Assembly: GCA_018806915.1 (NCBI GenBank)
Contig: JAGKQI010000105.1
Span: forward strand, 2,356,001 to 2,420,000
Direction of reading: 5' to 3'
Length of the DNA: 64,000 bases
From: Phytophthora colocasiae
Lineage: Eukaryota > Oomycota > Peronosporomycetes > Peronosporales > Peronosporaceae
Part shown: one piece after another, positions 20,403 to 31,558 of the stretch
Numbering within the stretch: the stretch's first letter is position 1
Layout: every line of letters starts with the position of its first letter
Notes under the pieces: model-generated
Told to the model about the DNA's origin: nothing
The model's database searches: none
What the model saw: the letters and a program-made list of their open reading frames with translations, nothing else
Made by a program: the position numbers and the translations under genes

Positions 20403-22368
20403 TCAGGCCTCAAGACTGAGATCGTGGAACTGGACGCGTGAGAACTTCTTCAAGTAGCCGTAGATCAGACCCGCAAGGGTAACACCAACGACGATCAACG
20501 CCGGCGCCAAAGTGAAGAAGACGTCAACAGCGATGTACACCAGCAACACAGTAGGGATCAGGAGGCCAATGCAGAGCATAGGCATACTTCCAGGGACTGT
20601 ACATACGCACAACTCCAGGGGATTTAACACTAGCAGACTGTATAAAGTTACCTTTGAACGGACGATGGAGGTCTGGTTCCGTGTATCGTAGCTTGATAAA
20701 AGCAGCGAAGATCAGGATCTGGTAGAAAGCCGACAGTGCGTTCGTCATGTTGACAATATCACTGAAGTCGAACTTGATGAGCACAAAGATGACAACCATA
20801 CTTGCGAAGACAGCGTTGTGAGGAGTATTGAACCTCTTGTTGCGTCTGCACGAAAAACAATTTTTTTTAGCAAAACATTTGAAAACATTGAAAACTCAAC
20901 GTACGCTTTGAGAAATGCCGGGGCGAGGCCACATTGAGCCATTCCCATAATCTGGAACGAGTCACAGAAAAGCTCAGCGATGTACATGCCAGCGTTGCTG
21001 CCAAAGGATGCCAACATGATCCAGGTCGAGAGGAAGTCACCACCCAAATCCGATGCGATGCTTGAAAAAGAGCCATCTTCCCATGTCGCCCAGTGAGGTG
21101 CGTTGAATACCGTGGCTCCAAACAGCGGGACGATATACGTGAGTGCGATGAGAAGCACTGAGATCAACATCGCACGAGGATACGTCCGCCCTGGATTCAC
21201 CACTTCCCCACCGAACACCGACATACTGACCGCACCGTTGAAGTTCCAGAAGAGTGTGTTGATCAGAGTAGACCAATCGATCTAAGAAAGATGCCAAAGG
21301 TTAGCTCAGGTTTTAGTACAGGAGAACGAGATACTTACGTCAATACTTCCAGACATACTCACGAAGTCCCCACTGTCGTCATAAACAATGTCGGAGCGTC
21401 GAACTTCAGTAAGAGCTCCCCAGTCGCTGGCTTTCACCATACCCCAAATAGCAAGCACTACGAAGGGGACCATGACGAAAACCGACAGAGCTGCCATCCC
21501 GTTGCCTACGATTTGAATACCAAAGAGATTCGGCAACGCCCACACGACGGCGATTGCTGCTTTGATGAAATACTCTGCTGTCGGTGAACCGATGGATCCA
21601 TACACTTCAGTGAAAGTTGCTAGAGCAAGCCCCGGATACAGTGCGTTGTCAATTACTAGAATCACAGCGATAAACATGTCAATTAGGGGGCTCGAAAGTA
21701 TCAATTTCTGGTAACTTTACCGCCTGAAAGCCAACTCCAGTAGCCCGTCTGGAAAGCCCAGAATGGCCCAAAGGCCTGCAGAACCCACACCGTATAACCA
21801 CCTGAATGCACATTATCGCCTTTGTTAGCTCTGTTTTACCCAGGTCGAAGATTGAAATTCAGGTTTTGTACCGTCATGTGGGTATGCAGTACTAAGCTCA
21901 GCCGTGATGAAGGCGATCGGGAGCCCAAGGACGATTGGGAACAGTAGCAGGAAGATGAAGCCGACCAACGGCCCACCAGCTAGCAAAATAACCAACACGT
22001 TAGTTTCCAATAGATCCTCGAAGTTGTAGTAGACTTACACGAAATAATGTACTCGGATCCGATGGGACCTCCGCACACCGAAAAGTAGCAGAGGCCGACG
22101 ATGCCCAGGACTGTTAACTGTCGCTGCAGCTCTTCCTTGGCAGGTTCCAGGTTTGATGGACGCCCATTTACGGAGCTTACAATGCTCACACAGGAATGAT
22201 CATTCAACCTACAATTGCAACACCGGCATGGTTCAAGAAATATTTGAAAAAGAAAGATACCTGGACGACATACCTGTCTGGCAGACGCTCCGGCGTGAGT
22301 AGGAGATGACCGTCATAACCGCTCTTTGGACTGTGAACAGCGTTCAACATTGAAGTCTTGGCCGTCAT
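20403..22368 (-). CDS. APC-superfamily polyamine/amino-acid uptake transporter A (PUT/LAT type)
   Basis: Eight exons: 22368-22274, 22208-22039, 21979-21872, 21801-21721, 21655-21339, 21281-20905, 20845-20652 and 20596-20403; the phases close and give 511 residues. The profile is about twelve membrane helices. Motifs match plant polyamine uptake transporters of the LAT branch: [16 protein letters not shown] in helix 1, [20 protein letters not shown], the [10 protein letters not shown] block, then [14 protein letters not shown] and the LHRPFKG loop. It should import polyamines or amino acids by proton symport at the plasma membrane. Transporter B at 23449-25462 has the same intron positions, so the two are tandem duplicates. 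The first ATG after an in-frame stop (22368) was taken as start. Substrate is inferred from family resemblance only. Confidence 0.87.
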
Positions 22369-23448
22369 CTGTAGATTGATGGTGTCTTCGGCTCGAGAAT
22401 GTTAAACCAGAAATGAACTTCAAAGTCAAGCTCAACAATCTCCTAAGCACCGGTGATAGCGGCGGACGGTCAATATGTACAGCTTGCACCGCCGGCTTCG
22501 TTGTGTGCCCGTTGGTTCCTGATGATGTTACGATCAAAATCCCATCTGCTTTCGTTCTCGTATTCATTTCGGCTGCATCACTTTAGAATGAAGGGGGTTT
22601 TCAGTGAAAACTTTTCACGGACGTGAGGGCGATAACCGGCTCCGTTGGGTGCGTCACGGAGATGTCCGTGGCGCTGCATTTAACAAAATCAACCTGCGAG
22701 CGTACGGACAAAACTGCGAGGCATTGACGAGGTCAACGTCATGATTTAAGCTGCAGTATGTGTGCGTCCCAAACACGTGAAGTTTCGCGACTATCGAAAA
22801 TACGAAATCATGGTCGTCGCGACAATTATCACGCACAAAGCACCACGCGGGAGCCATTTCTCTCTCTCTCTGGGAGTCTCAGAGTGTTCTTCAAGGACAG
22901 GAAGATGAACTCTTTCGGTACTCTTCTTCCTCTTTGAGGACGAGTCCTACTCGGTCCGACGCTGCCCCCAGATCAACAAACCGATCTAGTGATTCGCTAG
23001 CACTGCTAGCACTGTTAGTACCTTGGCCAGCTGAGATGGGGTCCAGCACGTTTTGAATAGGATGATGAGCCCGGAGGAGCCAGTACAACATGAACGCGTC
23101 CAGCGCGTCGATGTCGGTTTGCCCTTAGCGATGAACTAGACAGCAGACGTCTCGAAGCTCTTCACCGTGAAGCTTGCTTGTACCTAAATTTAACCCGTCC
23201 ATTACCTGTGTCTGTGAGCACCTCTGCGTCTTCAGTGTCCACAGTGAGAAGCCTTGACAGACTCAGCGAGCAGGGCATGAAAGTGGTCATTTTCCCGTGC
23301 GGCAAATCGTCTAACAAACTGCAACTACGAAAGGTGACCAACACTCGTCTGTTGAAGTTGACCAACACTCTTGGTATATTTTGTTGAAGTTGCAATATTT
23401 CTGACAAAACGCGTTAGGCGAGCAGGTTCCTTCCCTTAGCTCTGATAA
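22369..23448. other. Intergenic between the two transporters
   Basis: No convincing gene. It should hold the promoter of transporter A on its left side and the 3' end of transporter B on its right. A short CT-dinucleotide run occurs near 22860, and small CTAGCACTG-type repeats near 22998-23018. Confidence 0.5.
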
Positions 23449-25462
23449 TTAGCATTCCAAGTTCAGGTCCTGAAGCTGTGCGCGAGTAAATTTCTTCCAC
23501 TTGGCATACGCAAAACCCACCAGTGTTACACCCAGGACGATCATCGCTGGAGCCAAAGTGAAGAAGACGTCCACAGCAATGTATGCCAGCAAAGCCGTCG
23601 GGATCAGGAGGCCAAGTAGAAGCATGGGAATGCTTCCAGGAACTGCAAAACAAAGAAAAAGAAAGTCAGCAGCCCACACCAACGCACATGATAAAATGAT
23701 CTTCTACATACCTTTATAAGGACGCTTGAGGTCTGCGTGCGAATAGCGCAGCTTGATGAAAGCTGCAAAGATCAAAATCTGGTAGAATGCCGACAGCGCG
23801 TTCGTCATGTTCACAATGTCGTTGAAATCAAACTTGATGAGCACTAAGATGACGACGAGACTTGCGTAAACCGCGTTGTGTGGAGTGTTGAACCGTTTGT
23901 TGCGTCTGCAGAGAAACAAACATGATACTATTATGGAATAAAGTTGTGTTACAAAAACACTCAAGACGACTTACGCTTTAAGGAACGCCGGCGCAAGATC
24001 GTTTTGGGCCATTCCCATAATTTGGAACGAGTCATTAAACAGTTCCGCAATGTACATCCCAGCATTGCTGGCAAAGGAAGCCACCATGATCCACGTCGAG
24101 AGGAAAGTGCCGCCGATGGCTGATGCGATACTGGAGAACGAACCGTCATCCCATGTTGTCCAATTCGGTGAATTGAACACGATTGCTCCAAACAGCGGCA
24201 TCATAGTGCGATAAGTAACACCGAAACCATCAGTGCCCGTGGATACGTTTGGCCTGGGTTTCTCACTTCGCCACCAAAGACAGACATTCCAACTGCCCCA
24301 TTGAAATTCCAGAAAAGTGTGTTGATCAGGGTCGACCAGTCAATCTGTTCGGAAAGCAGTGGGTAAGTCACATGGTACTAGTAAAATAACATCCAGGCAC
24401 TTACGTCCACACCGCCAGTCATGGCCACGAGGCCGCCGTTGGAATCGTATACAATATCGGAGCGACGAATCTCACCCAACGCGCTCCAATCATGTCCACT
24501 GACAAGGCCCCAAACGAAGAGCAGGATGAATGGAATCATGACGAAGATGGACAAAACCACCATCCCATTCCCAACAATGCGAATTCCTAGAAGATTCGGA
24601 AGCGTCAGAGCCACAGCGATAGCTGCTTTGATGAAATACTCGCTGTCGGTGAGCCAATGTCTCCGTAGACCTCGGTAAACGTTGACACAGCCAATCCAGG
24701 GTAAAGAGCGTTGTCGATCACTAAAACACAAAGAAACAAAAGCGGTGAATCAATGACGGGCGATCCAAAGCTTCAATCGTTAACTGAAGCAGCTTACCAC
24801 CACTAATCCAGGCCCAGTAACCTGTTTGGAATCCCCAGAAAGGTCCGAAAGCATTGAGCACCCACACCGTATACCCACCTGCCCAGATAGAATGCCGTTA
24901 GAATTATCATGTCAACCTCTGCGTATCATCGAGAACGCAGCATACCGTCTTCTGGGTATGCTGTACTAAGTTCAGCCGTCACATACGCAATTGGAAGACC
25001 AAGTATGATCGGGAACACCAGCAGCATAATGAGTCCAATCAACGGACCACCAGCTAATAGAATGCACAACCAAGAGATCAATTAAGCAAGCATCCTAGAC
25101 AACAGTATCAATGTAGTCTGTCGTACCAGAAATGATTGGCTCCGAACCAATGGGGCCACCGCACACGGAGAAGTAGCAGAGGCCGACAATGCCCAAGACC
25201 GTCAGCTGACGTTGCGGATCTTCCTTTAGCGTGCCCAAATTCGACGGACGCCATTGCACCGACACCTTCTCGTCGTGGTCAGTGGAGCTTACGACGCTCA
25301 CAGTGGAGTGATCGCGAAGCCTGAGAACATTCACCAGCTATAACCTCAGCAATGGGGAGATGCAAATGCACAACACACACACATTTCTCACCGTTCCAAA
25401 CGATTGGGCGTCGAAAGAGATTGGTCGTACGCAGTCACCAACGGGCTTCCGACAGCAGTCAT
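23449..25462 (-). pseudogene. Polyamine/amino-acid uptake transporter B, two frameshifting deletions
   Basis: Exons mirror transporter A: 25462-25392, 25320-25127, 25053-24946, 24878-24798, 24720-24405, 24344-23975, 23905-23712 and 23642-23449. Two deletions relative to A break the frame. One is a single base in exon 5 near 24650, in the codons before Glu-Tyr-Phe-Ile-Lys. The other is 7 bases in exon 6 near 24205, inside a membrane helix. Allowing for these 8 bases the length would again be 511 residues, and splice sites and protein similarity are otherwise well kept. That means a very recent loss, an allele, or sequencing error. The helix-1 region reads IGSEPIIS and joins the next exon as in canonical family members. 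As written, the chain would stop early and lack most helices. Confidence 0.8.
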
Positions 25463-26434
25463 GGAGGTATACTAGAGATGGCGATTCCACCGAATCGATC
25501 GAGTTTCTTAGCGGTCGATTCCGAAATGAACGCGAAGTGTAGGTCTCCGGTAAATGCACGAGGTCTGCCTCTCACTGGCCGATTCCAGCGCGTCATAAAA
25601 CCAGATGGTTGAGGTCCGACTGATCTTGAACGGGTCCTCCAGCTCGAGAGCATTCGGTATGCAAGTCAAGACTTGGTCTGTGGTACATTGTTCATGTAGA
25701 CGCGGACGAACTAGTGCGACGTCAAGCGCGACGAGCAATTTCGCTGGTCGAGCGCACTGATGGAACTGCTTCGTTCTGGCGATGATCCCAGGATACTGGA
25801 AGCGGCAAAGAAGGCAGCACCGCAGCGCACCGGTTGTCGCTGACAATGACAAAGTCGTCACGGTTCATCTCGACCTACACATAGCATTCAGCTCGATGAG
25901 GATGCTCTCCGTGATTTAGCCCCACTGTGTTGGTGCCGCGTCCTGCGCGTCAGCACCCAGCCACCGGCAACGATGTTGACGAGACGACCTTGTGGAGCAC
26001 CAGAGCTACCCTGGTACTTTCACCGTTTACCAGAGACGATGAACTTGTGGTCCAGGTAAGTACATGTAAGGCTTGCTTGAGCCAGCACAGGCGACGCAGT
26101 GGGTTCTGATTGAAGTTGTCATCAGAAGCAGAATGGGTAAGATCTTGTCCAACAACTTCACGCTCTAAAGTTAGCCATGCTCCTCGCTTGGAACAGTGTT
26201 GCTAAGGATAGCGGCTGAAGTTTAGTTCTCTCTGACTACTTCAGTTCGACTGGTTCTCCTTAAGCTTGCATTGCATGCACTAGTGACCCACAGTACCAGC
26301 ATCTATTTTTTCATTTTGGGTGCTGTACACAATTTGCGCAATCTGTTTTTACCTAATACAAGGCTGAGGCGACACCTGCCACTCGGGCGTCCTCTCTTCA
26401 AGCCTCCACCTTACGCCGCTCCCCGTCACCGCTC
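25463..26434. other. Divergent intergenic region, no gene seen
   Basis: Lies between transporter B (minus) and the kinase gene (plus) and should contain both promoters. Open frames here are short and have no recognisable features. Confidence 0.5.
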
Positions 26435-29069
26435 ATGCCTCAGGCCTCTTCACGCGTGCGAGGTCTCTTGGCACTGCGTCGACGCGGGAAAGTCGCGCGT
26501 TTCGCGCTCTGCCGGACCGTCGAAGGGCGTGGAACAGTGGCGTCAACAGGTCCCCAACAGCGATTTAGCAGTGCTCCAGCATGCTCCCAGCGTGCTTTAG
26601 CTGCCGTCAGTAATTGCAACAATGGGGAAGGCGATTCCTCTACAGCGTGGCGTCAAATGGCGACTCTGGGTGCTGCGATAGGCGGTTTAGTGCTCGCCAG
26701 CTCATTGTCAGGACACGAATCAGATGCCGCCATGGAGAGCGCCAATACGCAGAAGATCAGACGCGGAGGCAACATTCACGACGAGTATGAAATCCTAGAC
26801 GAGGTGGTAGGCGAAGGGGGCTATTGTGTGGTGCAGAAGGGCATTGACAGAAGCACAGGTGAACTGGTGGCAGTCAAGATGCTGAGCAAGACCGATACGT
26901 CCGCCAGAGAATTTTGGAGCGAGGTGGACGTGCTTCGAGTAGCTGGACAGCACCCTAATATCCTGCAACTGAGAGGTACCTATGAGACCGAGTATTGCTG
27001 GTTCATCGTCCAGGAATTGGCTCAAGATGGAGAACTCTTCGATCACTTGATCGCCAAGGGTGCATACTCTGAACGTCAGGCGAGCGACACCATCCGGCAG
27101 TTGTGTGATGCGTTACAGTACTTGCACCGCAAGGGAATCGTGCATGGAGATATCAAGCCGGAGAATGTGCTGCTGCACGAAGGACGGATGTGTCTTGTGG
27201 ATTTCGGCGTGTCGTTCCGGATGGGTGAGCGATTCTTCTATGATTCCCACTTAATGGGAACGGTGGCGTACGCAGCACCGGAGACGTTGGAGCATGGTGC
27301 GTTGATTCATAGGAGAAATACCAGGGACGCACTCAGGCAGGCCAGAGCCAATGGGCAGGATGTGAAGATCGAAGAAGATGATGAGGATTTTGAAAGTCAA
27401 GCAGGTCCAGACGCGATCAAGTTCGGTCCTAAAGCTGACATGTTTGCGCTCGGTATCGTGCTGTACATTCTGCTGTGCGGTGCTCACCCGTTCGACACGT
27501 ACAACAATTTGTCCGACGAAGAGGTGAGTTAATTCCTGGTCTGTGGGGTATTCAAACGAGGTCCTTTACACTTTTGTGTGTTTGTAGATCCGAAAGCGAA
27601 TTCTAAAGGGCAAGTTCCGTACGCAGTCTCGTGCATGGCAGGCTATTTCGCCGTCTGCACGTGATTTGATTAAGAAGCTGCTGGAGACAGACCCGAACAA
27701 GCGCCTTACCGCGGAGCAGGCTCTAAAGCACCCATGGCTGCGTAACCAATCTCAGCTTAGCCCTGAGCCGATGAAGAATTCGGCGGAGCTGCTGGAGAAG
27801 TTCCAGCGTGGACGTCGTCGGTTGCGTGCAAGTATTCTGGCTGTTCTTCTTCTTGATGCCATGGCAGAAAATCTGGACGAGGAAGACAACGACGAGCTGG
27901 AAAGTGTGAAGCGCAGTTTTGCCTGGGGGCTCAGCTCCAGTGTCGAAGCGTTGAATGAGAAAACGAACGCGTTGCTGTCCACGCTGCATTTCTTTGACAA
28001 AGAAAGAAAGGGTTTCATTTCCAAAAAGGATCTAGCGCGCGTAAGCGAGAGTTTGGGCAAGCACATGAGCGAGAACGAGCTGAATGAGATGCTTGTAGGA
28101 GCGACAGGAGATCCAGAGCAGAACGCTGCTTCGGTGGAAGCTGTTGACTATGACAACGTGAAAATGACCATCTCCACGTTGCGCTCGGCTATGTATCGTC
28201 CAGGCGAGGCTATTATTCGTGAAGGTCATGCTGGCGCTCATAATGTGTACCTGCTGCTGGACGGTGAGGTGGAGGTGTCTTGTAAAAATCCGATCAAGAA
28301 GTCTATCCTCACTAGCGAAACAGACGAAGACGCCCCAATCACTAGTATCTCGGCGTATGAGAACTCGGAAGGTTTTGCTGGTCACTTAGCACGACCCTCG
28401 TGGCCAGGATTTATTCAGACTCGACCTACTACTTCCGGCAATCATGACGAAATGAAGCTCAGGCGCTTACCGAAGGGAACTTTTTTCGGCGAGATTGAGC
28501 TGGTTCGCCCCGATGGACGCTTCCTACCACGTATTGCTACGTACCGTTGCGCTGAAGGCAGCGAGACGCCTTGCAAGGTCTTGCAGCTGGTGGCAGACGA
28601 CTACTTGAATCTCAAGGGGACTTACGAGTCGATCAACAACCGCCTCGAGAAGACTGCCCATCGCCACATCCAGCAGCATTTGTTTAAATGCGTTGAATCC
28701 GCCAAGGGCTCTGTGAAAATGCGCGTGTTCGACACTGGCGATTTTATTTACAAGGAAGGCGAACCTTGTGACTCCGTTTTCATCCTGCTAGATGGCCAGG
28801 TTGAAGTGCTTAAGGCGAAGGAAGGTGTAGTTGTAGAAGAGCTACAACCTGGCGACTACTTCCCCTTGGGCGTGTCTGGGCAAACGCGAGCGTGTAAAAT
28901 TGCCACTCGTCACTCGAGTGTGCGATGTACTCAGCCTGTGAAAGTAGTGGAGATTGGTGGGGAAACGTTCCGCAGCTTCTTGAGCAGTAACAAGTTTTTA
29001 GCCGCTTTTTTCCGCGAGGAAGTGATGACTCGGGAGCAGCAGCGACTCGATCGACTAATGATGGCGTAA
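26435..29069 (+). CDS. CDPK-like protein kinase fused to two cyclic-nucleotide-binding-like domains
   Basis: Exons 26435-27523 and 27588-29069 give 856 residues. The N terminus is Arg-rich without acidic residues, then a hydrophobic stretch (near 75-92), suggesting a mitochondrial or membrane-anchored N end. Kinase domain ~118-415: glycine loop VGEGGYCVV, VAVK lysine, HGDIKPEN catalytic loop, DFG, APE; the loop has HGD instead of HRD, and ~45 residues are inserted after APE. One EF-hand-like segment (FFDKERKGFISKKDL, ~500) follows. Two cNMP-binding-like folds lie at ~563-690 and ~740-850; the first keeps GEIEL, the second has a weak cassette. This combination suggests a kinase controlled by cyclic nucleotide and perhaps calcium. 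Kinase/cNMP fusions of this kind are reported in oomycetes and other protists; ligand binding here is untested. Confidence 0.88.
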
Positions 29070-29143
29070 CGCAAGTTCTGCCAGAGGAGAGAGAAGAAAG
29101 GAAAGAAACAATCACACATGTAAAACACCGAGTCTCGGCTCAA

Positions 29144-30268
29144 TCAATCAGCAGTTGGCGGTCGGCTTACTACCGCTGGCAAGGTTATTCGTCGCTCCTG
29201 TGTGGAGCCTGGTCGACTTCTTCCAGTTGTGCTAATAGGTGTTCGTGGCGGGGGTGGTAGGGGGAACAAAGTCGTCAGGGGCATTGCACCATCGATTGCG
29301 GCTAGATCATCGCGTGTCAGCAGACTGGAGTGTAGCTTGTGCGGCGAGCATGATGGATGAATCGTTGTGAATGGGTGTGCAAGTGGACCAAATAGCTCTC
29401 GGATCATTACTTCCTGGGTCTTTTTGTCTTGAGTATCCAATGAATCATGAGGGACGACTACAAAGCCTTTCTGGAGTAGATAGCGGACGAAAATCTGCAG
29501 CGGAGTTTGCATCACTTTTGTATCGGCAAGGGCGTGGGATTCCATATGATACGATGCCACTGTGCCTTCATTCTCGTGAGCGACGAGGAATTTAAACGGG
29601 CGTTGGCGGTATCTCTCGGCAAGATTTCGGACCAGCGAATGCCATTCCTCACGTAAATCCTGAGACTCAAGGCTGTTAAGCTGGTTGAACGAGAATCTTG
29701 CGATCATATCGATGCCATGTGCATGCGCGAATGCAGCGACGTCTTCTACCGGAACATCAACATCCGAAGAGGGCACGCTAGGCAGCTGGATCTCTATCGA
29801 CCAGGCTTGTGGTGGGCTCGATGGATACGCTGTGAGCAGGAAGTCTACGTCTTGTACACTCAAGTCGCTGACTCCGATGTGCTGTACAAGTCCAGCCTGC
29901 CGGATGGTTATCATGTGCTCCCAAGCTTCCAGGACTGCTTGTTTGCGTGCATGCAAGCCGCTCGTCCCGGGTAGAGATTGCACCTGCAGTGGCAACATGT
30001 CTAGGCGCTGAACTTGCAGCGTCACAAGTGCCTGCTCCACGCGCGACGCAATCTCTTCAAGGCTGCAATCGACTGGAGCCATTGCAACCACCACAAAGTT
30101 CGCTCTGGATAGCAATGGGTTCTCCACACAAGTCTGCTGAATCGCTGCACGCACAGCAAGCAACGCCTCTCGATCTCCCAGCCGTTCAAGCACTACAGCT
30201 CTACAGTTTTCCTGTGTCGTGAGCTCCATCAGCAATTGCCGCTGCGTAGCCCTATCATCTTCACTCAT
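29144..30268 (-). CDS. Aldo/keto reductase-fold protein resembling glutamate-cysteine ligase modifier subunit
   Basis: Single exon, 374 residues from the ATG at 30268; an upstream in-frame ATG at 30346 would add 26 basic residues. The core shows the TIM-barrel progression of aldo/keto reductases: SLEEIASRVEQALVTLQ, AWEHMITIRQAGLVQHIGVS, then a QLPS segment and AFAHAHGIDMIARFS. The order and spacing recall GCLM, the regulatory subunit that activates glutamate-cysteine ligase in glutathione synthesis. The C-terminal ~60 residues are Pro/Arg/Thr-rich and not part of the fold. An ordinary aldo/keto reductase is the alternative, but the catalytic Tyr/Lys/His set is not obvious, which favours a non-enzymatic GCLM role. 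It is divergent from the gene at 30498 (230 bases apart). Confidence 0.6.
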   Translation of the reverse strand: MSEDDRATQRQLLMELTTQENCRAVVLERLGDREALLAVRAAIQQTCVENPLLSRANFVVVAMAPVDCSLEEIASRVEQALVTLQVQRLDMLPLQVQSLPGTSGLHARKQAVLEAWEHMITIRQAGLVQHIGVSDLSVQDVDFLLTAYPSSPPQAWSIEIQLPSVPSSDVDVPVEDVAAFAHAHGIDMIARFSFNQLNSLESQDLREEWHSLVRNLAERYRQRPFKFLVAHENEGTVASYHMESHALADTKVMQTPLQIFVRYLLQKGFVVVPHDSLDTQDKKTQEVMIRELFGPLAHPFTTIHPSCSPHKLHSSLLTRDDLAAIDGAMPLTTLFPLPPPPRTPISTTGRSRPGSTQERRITLPAVVSRPPTAD

Positions 30269-30497
30269 ACACCCTCCTATAGTAAATAGAAGCCGCTGCT
30301 GCCTTCGGAACGCACTCCTTCGCCCATTAACGCCTATGCTCCACATGCAGTTGAAGTGGTACAGTATGAACCGTCACGTGTCATACCATATTAAATATCG
30401 TATCATATGACCAATATAGTGTGGTAAACATCATTTAATTGGCTGAAAAAAACGAGAGGCTATCGGCTGGCACAGATCAAAGCTCCACAGGTTCGAG

Positions 30498-31205
30498 ATG
30501 GTGATGGTACTGGCGCTTGTGCGGACGGCCGCGAAGCAGGCGACACGAGGTGTGCGTAGTACCCCGCAGCTGCAGACCGTGCGCAATTTCGCGTTCCGCA
30601 CGCGCCGTAATGACGACGATGACGACTCGTTCCGTGGCCGTCGGCGCCGCAACCCGGAGGACTTCGAGCCTCGGGAAAAGAACGACGAGGAGACGGGCGA
30701 CCTGTACGACCCGTACCGCGAGTACATGGAGACCACGGGCGAGCGCGGCTACCGGGAGTTTAACCCGGACAATGTGGACGAGTTCAAGCCGGAGTGGGTG
30801 GAGCCGGAAGCTATGATGGAGGACAAGTCGTGGCCTGCTACCTCTGGCACGGACTTGTTCACGGACCTGCTTAACATCCCGAGCGAACCTCCTAGCGGAG
30901 AGAAGATGGACAAGATCCTCAAGGAAGCGTTTGCCCGTATGGGCCACACGGGCAACATTGACGACATCAAACTGCCCGAGATGGAAGTGGAAATCCCCGC
31001 CGACCACCCGGACAAGGAGGCGCTTGAGATCATGAAGCAGTCAATGATGAACAATGGCCGCCTGAAGATGGATGACAAGAACGACCTGCTCAAGTCTATT
31101 ATCGACGAGCTGAACCACCTGCGCAACGACAAGACCACGCTGTTCAAGTGTTTGGAGAGCAAGGAGGAGGATAGCAAGAAGAAGTCCAAGAAGAACAAGA
31201 ACTAG
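30498..31205 (+). CDS. Small acidic protein with mitochondrial presequence, function unknown
   Basis: Intronless, 235 residues. The first ~35 residues (VRTAAKQATRGVRS and on) form an Arg/Ala/Ser-rich amphipathic helix typical of mitochondrial import. A poly-Asp patch and an Arg cluster follow, then a hydrophilic Asp/Glu/Pro-rich body with conserved-looking helices (MDKILKEAFARMG, DDKNDLLKSIIDELNHL). The tail is Lys-rich. I do not recognise a family. The length and layout resemble small mitoribosome-associated proteins, but that is only an impression. A second ATG at 30504 is an alternative start. Confidence 0.7.
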   Translation: MVMVLALVRTAAKQATRGVRSTPQLQTVRNFAFRTRRNDDDDDSFRGRRRRNPEDFEPREKNDEETGDLYDPYREYMETTGERGYREFNPDNVDEFKPEWVEPEAMMEDKSWPATSGTDLFTDLLNIPSEPPSGEKMDKILKEAFARMGHTGNIDDIKLPEMEVEIPADHPDKEALEIMKQSMMNNGRLKMDDKNDLLKSIIDELNHLRNDKTTLFKCLESKEEDSKKKSKKNKN

Positions 31206-31558
31206 ACTTGGTGTAGAGCGGGGATATATAGGAAGCAGGTTGTTGCTGGTGCAAGTGCAAGCGATTTAGACTGAATGCAGGCTCCGTGGTTCAGACCTGC
31301 GTATTTCAATTCAATTGTACTGCATCGTTTCATTCTATTCAAACTACTTCATGTGTCTCTATAGCTGTAGCTGTCTATTGCTGCAATCGACGATCGATCA
31401 TCGTCAAGAAACCTACACTTTCCCCAAAGTATCAATTACCGCCGAGCACCATTTTCAACCAATCTACATAGTATATTTCGGATTAATCCACCAATCAGAA
31501 TTGCATTTACGTTATCTCCCCCTAATTGCTCTCGTCACTTCACCATCAAGGGGCAGCG
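31206..31558. other. Intergenic, promoter of the UBC-fold gene
   Basis: No gene seen. A candidate initiator, TCACTTC, lies at 31535-31541, 18 bases before the ATG at 31559. Confidence 0.4.
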
